A DNA stretch of 31,724 bases. Source: CAZEHJ01 sp964512485. Its GTDB lineage: Bacteria > Bacteroidota > Rhodothermia > Rhodothermales > UBA10348. The notes under the pieces are model-generated. The model saw only the letters and a list, made by a program, of their open reading frames with translations. It ran no database searches and was not told the origin of the DNA. The first letter of the stretch is position 1. Each line of letters opens with the position of its first letter. Of this stretch, positions 1 through 8,900 are shown one piece after another. Made by a program: the position numbers and the translations under genes. The stretch covers positions 1 through 31,724 of the forward strand of contig CAZEHJ010000039.1 of assembly GCA_964512485.1 (NCBI GenBank). The letters run 5' to 3'.

Positions 1-50
1 GTACCGACGTTCACGTGAGGCTTGTTACGCTGGAAAGTTTCCTTTGCCAT
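1..50 (-). CDS. tuf: Elongation factor Tu, N-terminal fragment (cut by window edge)
   Basis: Only the first 16 codons lie in the window. They read MAKETFQRNKPHVNVGT (the last codon is completed only by inference), which is the near-invariant N-terminus of bacterial EF-Tu. The protein is the GTPase that carries aminoacyl-tRNA to the ribosome. The ATG sits 43 bases downstream of the fusA stop on the same strand, giving the classical str operon order rpsL-rpsG-fusA-tuf. There is no strong Shine-Dalgarno before it. The G1 loop and everything after it lie outside the window, so integrity of the gene cannot be judged. Confidence 0.93.
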   Translation of the reverse strand, partial: MAKETFQRNKPHVNVG

Positions 51-93
51 GTTTGGTTACCTGTATGGTAGTGCGTTTAAGTCTTTAATATTA

Positions 94-2187
94 TTAAGCT
101 TCCACAGCGCCTGATGCAGCAGAGATAATATCTTCTGCTACGCTCTTAGGCACTTCGGAATAATGATCAAACTGCATGGAGAAAAGCGCACGTCCCTGTG
201 TGATCGAGCGCATGTCGGTTGAGTAACCGAACATGTTCGACAGTGGAACGAAAGCTTTGATAACCTGAGCATCCTGTCGCTGCGACATATTGTCGATGCG
301 ACCGCGGCGGCTGTTCAGGTCTCCAATGACATCACCCATGTATTCTTCTGGAGTCACGACTTCAACAGACATGATTGGCTCCATCAGAGCTGGGCTAGCT
401 TTGCGTGAGGCCTCACGGAATCCCATGCGGCCTGCAATTTCAAATGAGAGTTGGTCGGAGTCGACATTATGGAACTTGCCGTCGTAGAGACGAGCCTTGA
501 TTCCTTCAATCGGATATCCGGCAAGCGGTCCCTGCGCCATCGAGTCCTTGATCCCCTTCTCTACCGAAGGAATGAACTCACGCGGGATCGAACCACCCTT
601 GATGCCGTCAATGAACTCCAGGCCAACGACGCCTTCTTCGGCGGGTCCGATTTCCATCCAGACTTCAGCGAACTGCCCACGACCACCCGACTGTTTCTTG
701 TGGGTGTAGCGCAGGTCGACTGTTTTGCTGATGGCTTCGCGATACGAAACCTGAGGTTTACCAACGTTGGCTTCGACCTTGAACTCGCGGAAGAGACGAT
801 CAACGATAATCTCGAGGTGCAATTCGCCCATTCCAGCGATAATCGTCTGACCTGTCTCGTGGTCGACGCGCACTTTGAATGTCGGATCTTCTTCAGCCAG
901 CTTCTGGAGACCGTTTCCGAGTTTGTCGCTGTCAGCCTTGGTTTTGGGCTCGATAGCAATTCGGATAACTGGCTCCGGGAATTCCATTTTCTCAAGAATG
1001 ACCGGATGGTCAGTGTCACAAAACGTATCACCGGTGTGAACCTGTTTGACACCCACACCAGCTGCAATGTCTCCTGCCCTTACTTCTTCAACGTCTTCGC
1101 GTGAATCAGCGTGCATGAACAGAATTCGGCCGATGCGTTCCTTTTTGCCACTCGTCGCATTCAGAATCTGCGTTCCTTTTTTAAGCGTACCCGAGTAAAC
1201 ACGGAAAAATGTCAGCTTGCCGACATAAGGGTCGGTCATGACTTTAAAAGCTATGGCGCTGAATGGTCCGTCAGGATCTGCCGGGCGACTCAATGATTCA
1301 TCAGTGCGAGGATGAATTCCTTCAATAGCTGGCACATCAAGTGGGCTGGGCAGATAATCGATAACACCGTCGAGAAGACGCTGAACACCTTTGTTCTTGA
1401 ACGCCGTACCACAGAATACTGGAGTAATATCCAGACTCAGTGTGGCTTGCCGAACAACTGCCTTCAACTCATCTTCCGTGATCTCATCTCCTTCGAGGTA
1501 CTTCATCAGAAGCTCGTCATTGTGCTCAGCAACCTGCTCCAGCAGATTGATTCTCCAATGACGAGTCGTCATCTCCAGATCGTGAGGGATGTCGATTTCG
1601 TCCCAGGTCTGCCCCTGAGTTTCGTCGTGCCAGATGATCGCCTTGTTGGTGATCAGATCCACAACACCCTTGAACATCTCCCCTTCGCCGATCGGAATCT
1701 GAACTGGGACAGCGTTTGCTTTGAGACGTTCTTTCATCGCATTGACTGCGCCTTCGAAGTCAGCGCCGGTTCTGTCCATCTTATTGACGAACGCAATGCG
1801 AGGAACCGAATATTTGTTTGCCTGACGCCAGACAGTCTCTGACTGAGGCTCAACACCACCTACAGCACAGAAAAGAGCGACGGCGCCGTCAAGAACACGG
1901 AGTGACCGCTCTACTTCTACTGTAAAGTCAACGTGACCGGGTGTATCAATGATATTGATACGATGCTCGCTCCATTCACAGGTAGTCGCAGCACTGGTAA
2001 TCGTGATACCGCGCTCTTTTTCCTGCTCCATCCAGTCCATGGTAGCACCACCTTCGTGAACTTCACCCATGCGGTGAAGCTTACCGGTGTAATACAGGAC
2101 ACGCTCAGTCGTCGTCGTCTTCCCGGCATCAATGTGCGCCATGATGCCGATGTTGCGCGTGCGTTCAAGTGAGAAGGTTGTGGACAT
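94..2187 (-). CDS. fusA: Elongation factor G
   Basis: This is the translocation GTPase of translation, acting on the ribosome in the cytoplasm. The 697-residue length is typical of bacterial EF-G. G1 AHIDAGKTT lies at residues 17-25, the switch I threonines (TIT) near 62-64, G3 DTPGH at 81-85 and G4 NKMD at 135-138. The domain IV/V region follows with its usual motifs, such as GGSIPREFIPSVEKG. The ATG start gives the standard N-terminus just before the G domain. No good Shine-Dalgarno is visible in the 69-base spacer after rpsG, and part of that spacer is an imperfect 20-base tandem repeat. It is the third gene of the str operon. Long ORFs on the opposite strand here are shadows of this gene. 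Confidence 0.98.
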   Translation of the reverse strand: MSTTFSLERTRNIGIMAHIDAGKTTTTERVLYYTGKLHRMGEVHEGGATMDWMEQEKERGITITSAATTCEWSEHRINIIDTPGHVDFTVEVERSLRVLDGAVALFCAVGGVEPQSETVWRQANKYSVPRIAFVNKMDRTGADFEGAVNAMKERLKANAVPVQIPIGEGEMFKGVVDLITNKAIIWHDETQGQTWDEIDIPHDLEMTTRHWRINLLEQVAEHNDELLMKYLEGDEITEDELKAVVRQATLSLDITPVFCGTAFKNKGVQRLLDGVIDYLPSPLDVPAIEGIHPRTDESLSRPADPDGPFSAIAFKVMTDPYVGKLTFFRVYSGTLKKGTQILNATSGKKERIGRILFMHADSREDVEEVRAGDIAAGVGVKQVHTGDTFCDTDHPVILEKMEFPEPVIRIAIEPKTKADSDKLGNGLQKLAEEDPTFKVRVDHETGQTIIAGMGELHLEIIVDRLFREFKVEANVGKPQVSYREAISKTVDLRYTHKKQSGGRGQFAEVWMEIGPAEEGVVGLEFIDGIKGGSIPREFIPSVEKGIKDSMAQGPLAGYPIEGIKARLYDGKFHNVDSDQLSFEIAGRMGFREASRKASPALMEPIMSVEVVTPEEYMGDVIGDLNSRRGRIDNMSQRQDAQVIKAFVPLSNMFGYSTDMRSITQGRALFSMQFDHYSEVPKSVAEDIISAASGAVEA

Positions 2188-2220
2188 TGCTGAAAAAATT
2201 CAGTTTGTGGGTTTCCCCTG

Positions 2221-2260
2221 TGTTCAGTTGGGTGAGCTTGTGTTCAATTGGGTGAACTAG
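2221..2260. repeat. Imperfect 20-base tandem repeat over the rpsG stop codon
   Basis: Positions 2221-2240 and 2241-2260 are head-to-tail copies that match at 17 of 20 positions (differences at copy positions 7, 16 and 19). The second copy contains the rpsG stop codon (2257-2259). In the mRNA one copy can fold into a small GTTCA/TGAAC hairpin. It occupies most of the rpsG-fusA spacer. It looks like a local duplication; no function is evident. Confidence 0.8.
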
Positions 2261-2724
2261 AAGCGGAAGTGGGCGAATGCCTTATTCGCTTCAGCCATGC
2301 GGTGCGTATCGTCTTTTTTCTTGATCGCTCCGCCCTCGCCTTTTGCCGCGCTGATGAGTTCGCTGGCAAGACGATTGGCCATACTCTTGTCGTTACGAGC
2401 GCGGGCATACTGGATCAACCAGCGAAATGCCAGAGCCGTACGACGGTCAGGGCGGACTTCAATGGGCACCTGGTAGGTAGCACCACCAACACGGCGACTG
2501 CGAACCTCTACCAGAGGAGCCACATTGTTGACTGCCTGACGGAAAATTTCTACACCTTCTTCCTCGGTGCGGTCGGAAATAACGCTGAATGCCTGATATA
2601 CGAGGCTACGGGCTACGTTTTTCTTGCCGCTTTTCATGACGGCGTTGACAAACTTCGATACCAGTACATCTTTGTATACCGGATCGGCCAGTGTTTGGCG
2701 TTTTTCTGCTGTTTTTCTACGCAT
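2257..2724 (-). CDS. rpsG: Small ribosomal subunit protein S7
   Basis: S7 is the primary binding protein of the 30S head and contacts the 3' domain of 16S rRNA. At 155 residues it has normal length. The N-terminus MRRKTAEKR and the later segments GGATYQVPIEVRPDRR and KKKDDTHRMAEANKAF are conserved S7 features. The ATG start at 2724 is supported by the conserved N-terminus. It lies 151 bases downstream of rpsL, an unusually long and hairpin-rich spacer for two str-operon genes, and 69 bases upstream of fusA. In Escherichia coli S7 represses translation by binding the rpsL-rpsG intercistronic RNA. Whether that happens here is not shown by the sequence. Confidence 0.98.
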   Translation of the reverse strand: MRRKTAEKRQTLADPVYKDVLVSKFVNAVMKSGKKNVARSLVYQAFSVISDRTEEEGVEIFRQAVNNVAPLVEVRSRRVGGATYQVPIEVRPDRRTALAFRWLIQYARARNDKSMANRLASELISAAKGEGGAIKKKDDTHRMAEANKAFAHFRF

Positions 2725-2741
2725 GTTTTTCTACGCGCTGT

Positions 2742-2812
2742 CCTGCCTGAGGCAGGGTCTTGTCTGAAACAAGACGGACAGATGTCGTTCGTATGAACTC
2801 GGTCTGCCCGAG
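2742..2812 (-). promoter_or_regulatory. Cluster of three hairpins in the rpsL-rpsG spacer
   Basis: Three inverted repeats lie in a row: CCTGCC/GGCAGG (2742-2747 with 2751-2756), GTCTTGT/ACAAGAC (2757-2763 with 2769-2775) and CTCGG/CCGAG (2798-2802 with 2808-2812). The first two directly abut. They sit immediately upstream of rpsG in the transcript. The place matches where S7 autoregulates in E. coli, so a regulatory or processing role is plausible, but the fold itself is not recognised as a known element. None has a T-tract on the minus strand. Confidence 0.4.
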
Positions 2813-2875
2813 ATTATGTGTTAGCCTGTGTTGATCAAGTCAGCAACTGATGATTCAATCAATCAGGCGGTCGGC

Positions 2876-3250
2876 CTACTTACGGGGGCGTTTAGCTCCG
2901 TACTTAGAACGGCTCTGGCGACGATCCTCTACTCCGGAAGTATCAAGAGCGCCACGAACGATGTGGTACTTCACGCCTGGAAGGTCTTTTACACGACCGC
3001 CGCGCACCAGCACGATGGAGTGTTCCTGAAGATTGTGGCCTTCACCCGGGATGTACGCAATCACTTCAACACCATTGGTCAATCTGACCTTGGCGACTTT
3101 ACGAAGTGCTGAGTTCGGTTTTTTCGGTGTTGTTGTATACACACGGGTGCATACACCGCGGCGCTGCGGACAGGAGGCAAGCGCACGAGACTTCGTCTGC
3201 TTGACCTGAGGCTTACGCCCTTTTCGAACCAATTGCTGGATCGTTGGCAC
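2876..3250 (-). CDS. rpsL: Small ribosomal subunit protein S12
   Basis: S12 is a decoding-centre protein of the 30S subunit. The 124-residue product carries the signature RRGVCTRVYTTTPKKPNSAL. The lysines at positions 43 and 88 (E. coli numbering with initiator Met), where streptomycin-resistance changes occur, are both wild type, as is Asp89 in KDLPG, the site of methylthiolation in other bacteria. The start codon is GTG at 3250. It is supported by the conserved first residues PTIQQLVRKG, and an in-frame TGA lies a few codons upstream with no ATG between. It is the first gene of the str operon. Confidence 0.98.
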   Translation of the reverse strand: MPTIQQLVRKGRKPQVKQTKSRALASCPQRRGVCTRVYTTTPKKPNSALRKVAKVRLTNGVEVIAYIPGEGHNLQEHSIVLVRGGRVKDLPGVKYHIVRGALDTSGVEDRRQSRSKYGAKRPRK

Positions 3251-3559
3251 GTTTATTACCGTGTTAATTCAATCATTGACAGTGACAACAGGCGCAGGAG
3301 AAATATTCCCCATTCCCGTTTAGTATCAGCCTCACAATATACGGACTTCTTCAAAGCCCGCTATAGGCGTATTGTGAAGAAAGGTTGAGATGGGGTTCGA
3401 TTTTCAGAAAAACTGCCCTGAAACATCAGAAAAACCGATACAATAATTACCAGTGTTCTATACCACTATAACACATGGAAATTCACAATTGGCATGAATA
3501 TGCCGTTCGAAACGCATGATTCAATGGGTGGTTTTCCGGCTGAAGCAGCTCCAGGATTT
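3251..3559 (-). promoter_or_regulatory. ftsH-rpsL intergenic region; presumed str operon promoter and leader
   Basis: These 309 bases between the ftsH stop and rpsL start hold no gene that I can support. They should contain the str operon promoter, but no clear -35/-10 pair or Bacteroidota TAnnTTTG box was found. A long inverted repeat is visible: CACAATA at 3333-3339 pairs with TATTGTG at 3370-3376, and the overlapping pair TTCTTCA (3347-3353) with TGAAGAA (3375-3381) would compete with it. This could be a leader structure. No convincing intrinsic terminator follows ftsH. Confidence 0.35.
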
Positions 3560-5785
3560 CTATACAGATTCCGTCGGCTGGGAAGAATCTCCCTCTACCG
3601 CAGCTCCTGATTTTGCTGGCGCCTTCTCTTCGGATGTACCGTTGGAGGAATCATCGGAATCGCCGCCGGCTTCCGCGAGCTGTGAGCTTTCTGCCCCCGA
3701 GGCTTCAGTTGAAGCTTGAGCTGATTCCGAGGCTTCAGTCAAAGTCTCGGCTCCATCGACGGAGGCCTCCTTGGCGTCCTCTTTTTCTGCCGATCCATTC
3801 TCAGTAAGGTGGAAATCAATGTAGGCGCCGTGTGGGCGCTCACCCAACAGTGCTACGAGCTCCTTGGGACCCAGCACTTCTTTTTCCAGAAGAGCCTGTG
3901 CCATGGCCTCCAGTAGGTCTGCGTGGTCTTCGAGCAACTTCCTGGCTTCCTTTCTTACCTCATCGATGATGTTTTTGACCTCTTCATCAATGATCCTGGC
4001 CGTTTCGTCCGAATACGGCTTGTCAAATACCGGACCGTCCTTGCCCTTACCGGAGAGGTTAAACGATACGTATCCGATTTTTTCGCTCATTCCGTAATCA
4101 ACGACCATAGCGTAGGCCATCGCCGTGATGCGTTCGAGATCGTTCTGGGCCCCCGTCGAAATGCGTCCGAAGATTATTTCTTCAGCTACTCTGCCCCCCA
4201 TAGCCATGATCATGCGATCGATCAGGGCTTCACGGGTATACAGATATCGCTCTTCAGGTAGATATTGGGCATATCCCAGTGCAGCAAGTCCACGTGGAAT
4301 GATGGATACCTTAACGACGGGGTCTGTGTATTCAAGGAACCAGCCCGTGATTGCATGGCCTGCCTCGTGGTAGGCTACAATCTTCTTCTCTTCTGGAGAT
4401 ATGAGTTTGTTCTTCTTTTCAAGCCCGGCAATTACCCGATCGATGGATTTTTCAAAATCCTCCATGTCGATCGCGTCTTTGTCTTCTCTGGCTGCAAGAA
4501 GTGCCGCTTCATTGCACACATTGGCAATTTCAGCTCCGGCAAATCCCGGAGTCTGGCTCGCCAGAATTTCTGAGTTGACCTTGTCTCCGAGAATCAGGTC
4601 ACGTGTGTGTACGCGGAAAATCTCCGCCCTTTCAATGCGGTCGGGCTTGTCGATCAGAATCTGCCGGTCAAAACGACCAGGTCGCAGGAGGGCTGAATCG
4701 AGAACATCCGGGCGGTTGGTTGCGGCCATGATGATGACTCCGCTGTCCGTATTGAACCCGTCCATCTCAACGAGAAGCTGGTTGAGCGTGTTTTCGCGCT
4801 CATCGTTTGCACCCATCATCATGCCTTTACCGCGCGAGCGACCGATGGCATCGATTTCGTCAATAAAGATGATACAGGGAGCTTTTTCCTTTGCTTGTTT
4901 GAACAGGTCACGCACGCGAGCCGCACCAACACCAACAAACATCTCAACGAAGTCTGAACCGGACAACGAGAAGAATGGTGTACCGGCTTCACCGGCCACC
5001 GCCTTGGCCAACAGGGTTTTTCCTGTTCCCGGAGGCCCGACGAGTAAAACTCCTTTGGGCAGCTTGCCGCCAAGGCGCGTAAATCGTTTGGGGTTTTTGA
5101 GGAAGTCAACGACTTCAACGACCTCTTCTTTTGCTTCAGCCAGACCGGCGACATCCTTGAAGGTCAGCTTCTGGTCCCCCATAGCGTCAAAAAGAACGGC
5201 TTTGTTCTTGCCGATATTCAAAACTTGAGATCCCGGATTCATTCTCCGGATCAGGAACACCCACAAGGCTATGATTATGGCGAGCGGGAAAATCCACGTC
5301 AGAAGGCCACCCATCCAGTTGTCATCCTGACGAGCATCGAAAGAGACCTCTCCTTCACCCGCCGAAGCCTGAGCCTTGTTGTAGTCAATCAGGAACTGGA
5401 CCAATTCGTGATCTGCCGGTTTGGTGGAAGTGAATTTCCTCCCTCCATCCGGGTTCGGTCCGGTAAGAATGTTGGGCTCGACCTCTTTGACCTCGACTCT
5501 GCCTTCCTGAACCGCCTGAACCGTGTACAGTCCTTCAACGAGAAGATCATTTACCAGAACGACCTCTTCCACATATCCTTGTTCGATATGTTCGAGGAAA
5601 CTGGAATACTCAACGGTCTGCGGCTCGACATTTCCCACGCGCAGGAAGATGTGCACAACGAGCACCATGAAGGCACCCAGGTAAATCCACAGCATAAAGC
5701 GAGACTTGCGTTCCGGAAGCTTCGGGCCCTTGCCCGGTTCGCGGTTGCGATCCAGCTTGAATTTTTCTTTTTCGTTCTCGGCCAT
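3560..5785 (-). CDS. ftsH: ATP-dependent zinc metalloprotease FtsH
   Basis: This membrane-anchored AAA+ protease degrades unassembled membrane proteins and short-lived cytosolic proteins. From the chosen ATG (product starting MAENEKEKF) the order is: first membrane helix about residues 30-48, exported domain, second helix about 162-180, Walker A GPPGTGKT at 250-257, Walker B IIFIDEID ending at 312, second region of homology ATNRPDVLD...RPGRFDR at 355-374, and the zinc site HEAGH at 473-477. The reading frame stays open 14 codons upstream, but the start at 5785 gives the normal short cytoplasmic N-terminus. The last 80 or so residues are an acidic Ser/Ala/Glu-rich tail that is probably disordered. 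The start codon overlaps the stop of a small upstream ORF (TAATG), and its own Shine-Dalgarno (GGGAG, 11 bases away) is weak. Confidence 0.97.
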   Translation of the reverse strand: MAENEKEKFKLDRNREPGKGPKLPERKSRFMLWIYLGAFMVLVVHIFLRVGNVEPQTVEYSSFLEHIEQGYVEEVVLVNDLLVEGLYTVQAVQEGRVEVKEVEPNILTGPNPDGGRKFTSTKPADHELVQFLIDYNKAQASAGEGEVSFDARQDDNWMGGLLTWIFPLAIIIALWVFLIRRMNPGSQVLNIGKNKAVLFDAMGDQKLTFKDVAGLAEAKEEVVEVVDFLKNPKRFTRLGGKLPKGVLLVGPPGTGKTLLAKAVAGEAGTPFFSLSGSDFVEMFVGVGAARVRDLFKQAKEKAPCIIFIDEIDAIGRSRGKGMMMGANDERENTLNQLLVEMDGFNTDSGVIIMAATNRPDVLDSALLRPGRFDRQILIDKPDRIERAEIFRVHTRDLILGDKVNSEILASQTPGFAGAEIANVCNEAALLAAREDKDAIDMEDFEKSIDRVIAGLEKKNKLISPEEKKIVAYHEAGHAITGWFLEYTDPVVKVSIIPRGLAALGYAQYLPEERYLYTREALIDRMIMAMGGRVAEEIIFGRISTGAQNDLERITAMAYAMVVDYGMSEKIGYVSFNLSGKGKDGPVFDKPYSDETARIIDEEVKNIIDEVRKEARKLLEDHADLLEAMAQALLEKEVLGPKELVALLGERPHGAYIDFHLTENGSAEKEDAKEASVDGAETLTEASESAQASTEASGAESSQLAEAGGDSDDSSNGTSEEKAPAKSGAAVEGDSSQPTESV

Positions 5786-5931
5786 TAGAAGGTAGTCTCC
5801 CAGAGCGTGCGACCATTTGATTCGCACTGCTGTCTTCTGAGTTGGTTGAGTGATCTTATAGAAAGATCACCGGAATGAAATCCTGGATTTCGGTGTTGGA
5901 AGTGAGGATCGACCGTACCCTGAGGGTTCAT
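5785..5931 (-). CDS. Possible 48-residue leader ORF coupled to ftsH
   Basis: A short ORF starting MNPQGTVDPHFQ fills most of the 183-base spacer between the PorW-like gene and ftsH. It has an AAAGGA Shine-Dalgarno six bases before its ATG, better than that of ftsH itself. Its TAA shares one base with the ftsH ATG (TAATG), the arrangement used for translational coupling. The product is polar (His, Arg, Asn and Gln rich), has no membrane segment and resembles no family I know. The ribosome site and overlap argue for translation, perhaps as a regulatory leader; the sequence itself could still be chance. Confidence 0.4.
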   Translation of the reverse strand: MNPQGTVDPHFQHRNPGFHSGDLSIRSLNQLRRQQCESNGRTLWETTF

Positions 5932-5968
5932 TTTGGTTCCTTTCTGCACTCCCGCGACTGCTGTCAGG

Positions 5969-8900
5969 TCACCTTCTACGGACGGTAGTGGGCAAGAGGT
6001 GCAGATAGTTACGCCTTTCTGGTAAATACGCATCAAATCTTACCTGAGCGTCATCTCCTTCCGCTCGGGTGGAGAACATTCCCCATCCTATCAGAAATTC
6101 CAGCTGGTCGCCCACAGATTGCGTGATTACATATAAAGGTATACCTGTTGAGTCGATCCGTGCGGACAACTCTCGCAATCCGAGCTGTGCAGACTGCAGG
6201 TCGAAATGTGTTGCCAGAATCACCGAGTAGCCTTCAGCGTCCAGATCCGGACGGCCTGTCGGTAGCAGCGGTTTCAGATTTGAGGACGAGCGGGCCTCTT
6301 CCCCCTCCTCTTCCCTGGAATCGTCTTCCTCACCGCCCTCTGCGATCGCTCCCGGGGCTCCGGCCCGGGGTACGTCTCGCGTAATGCCCTGACGCGCCAA
6401 TGAATCTGCTCTGGCCGCGAGGGAATCTTGAGTGGCTGCGGACCTGGCCACCATAGCCAAAACGACGCTGTCCGGGAGGGCCGAAGTGACCGCCAGCGTG
6501 TCGGTAGCGAGAGAATCTGTGGCCGTAGTATCTGGTGGAGGTGTGCGGTACTCAACGAGCGCATCGAGAATTGCCTGTGCCTGAAGAGCAACTTTCTCAC
6601 CTCGGCTCAGAGAGACGATCTTGGAGTAAATGTCCTCAATGAAAAGGTCAGCCGGCTCGGGCTCAGAGGTCACTGCCTCAACGGGAGGCGTCATCGACGC
6701 TATGATTGAGTCTTTAAGAACTCCCGAGTCCAAGGCTGAGGTTGTATCGGCCACTGCTCCCGGCTCGGATACAGGACCGCCGGTTGAGTCAGACGCAGCT
6801 GCAGCCAGATCTTCTGTCTCGAGTATGGTAGAGACCTGGCTCGAGTCCGCGGCCGCTTCGCTTTCGTTTTCTTGCTCACCTCCCTGCTCTGAGGATCCGT
6901 CGACACCGGCAGGCACGAGAACAGAATCAGGAGGCGCAATCCCTGAGTCTGAAGGCAGATTTACCAATTCCGATGACAGAAGCGTAGAATCCGCCGGCAC
7001 AGCGGCCATCGAATCGGGTGACACGCTCAAACCCTCCTCGATAGAACCGGTTGAGTCCGGTAGCGCGAAAAGCGAATCTGCCTCAACAGCACTCGTATCA
7101 GGCAGCGGCTGAAATTTGTTCGGCCACAGTCCGGACAGTCTGTGTCGCTCAATAGTCAACGGCAGCGCAGCAAATATTGCCGCTGAGTCCGCACCGGCCA
7201 TTCTGAGGTGAATATCTCCCGCCGCCAGCAAGGCCCTCGGGCTCTCGTCAAATCCAGTCCAATCCACTGCCACACCCAACAAGTCATTCATCCTGGCCAC
7301 CGAATCTGCTTCCGTGTCAAGAATAATGTTCTCGAATGCCTCGATCGCCAACAATAAGGAGTCAGTCAAGACGATGTCGTCATCCTCAATTCCGAGACGT
7401 TCCCGAACACCGTTGGAAAAATCAGAATCTGGAAAACGATCCAGAATGTCGCGATACAAGCGATTTGCAGCCAGAGAATCTCCCAATGCGCGATGGACCT
7501 CCGCGAGCGCGTAGAACGCCCTCTGAGCGACTGCTTCCGAAGGATCCTCGTCAATCACCTGTCGGTACCAGACGGCCGCAGAATCAGGTGATGCCATCCC
7601 CAAAAAGAGGATATTTCCCAGTTCGTATCTCGAGTTCGCCCTCGAGGAGCGCATTTCAAGTTGAGCCAGGGAGTCCCTCGGAACGGCTGAATCATTGATA
7701 TCCGGAAGCTCGTTCTGCGTTAGTTGTTGCAATACCTCCTGGGCTTCTTCAATGGCAGCTTCATCCGTTTCGGCATCCGAAGCGTTCAGCGCCGCACTTC
7801 TTCGCCAGTTTGGCACCAACGGACGCGTACCCCAGATATTCTGGAAGGCCAACCTTCCCTCCTGAACCCGGATAGGATCCTCGTTGAAAAGGTATCCTCC
7901 TTGTTGGCCCGTTGGATCGCCCGGCGTCGGAATGATCTTGCCTTCTGGCAGCCCACGATTCAAAAAAGGATCATTCGACGTTGAGTTCGCATTGCGGAAA
8001 GCCTGTTCTCGCTGACGCTCTTCCAGGATTCGCCGCTGTTCGGCAAGCTCCTCGGCCCGCAATTGACGAAGCTCGATAATCTTCGCATCGTACTCCTCCT
8101 GTGGCATCATTCCCAACCAGAGCAAGGAATCATAGCGAGCGATGTCTCGGTATACCCGTGAGAAGGCCGAATAGCTGTCCTTCAGATCGCGAGCGTCCAC
8201 GATGGCTTCAGGCGCGTAGCGCAAGTCTGTGCCCGGAGCGGATCCAACACGAGAACTGTTTCTCGCTGCAACGGCCGTGTTGAGGCTGGCGGAAGCGGTG
8301 TCGAAGTAGGCAGCGGCCATCACGTAGTCGTGATCGATATCCCGGTACATTTCACCCAGAGCATAGTGGATGCGTCCTTTCACTTTGCCGACGGTGAGAG
8401 AGGTGACCGGGTCGTACAGTAATTCGTAGTAGATGTCGTAGGACTCGTCATCGCGGCCGACACTCTGTAGAATCCTGGCTCTCAAATACCGCAATTCCGA
8501 GAGACTGGTAAAATTCTTGTCGTCTCGCTCCATTTTTCGGACTTCGACAAGCGCTCTCTCGGGGTCGAGATGCGTTCCTTCAACTCGAACGGCACTATAA
8601 CGGGCCGCATATCCGAGTTCATAAGAGGGCCGATACCGTCGAACATCCTCATAGGCCTGGTGCGCCTCTTCGTAGCGCCCCAATTTTTCAGTAACCTGAC
8701 CAAGCAGGAATTGTGCGCGACCTGCAATCTCCTTGTCTTTGACATCCGGGATCGCAGATCTCAGATAACCCGCCGCCGCCTCCCAGTTGTCCTGTTTAAT
8801 GCTCATTTCTGCCAGCAAGAGTTCATACTGGCTCGCCCATCTGCGATTTACATTTTCCTGGTTCGAAGCCAAAGCCAGTTCCTCTTCGGCCAAGTCCAGG

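Noticed and set aside
451..1104. 217-codon open frame on the plus strand opposite fusA
   Set aside because: Antisense to conserved EF-G domains, no ribosome site and no recognisable domain.
4401..5228. 275-codon open frame on the plus strand opposite ftsH
   Set aside because: It is fully antisense to the conserved AAA+ domain, has Ser/Arg/Pro-rich composition typical of shadow frames and matches no family.
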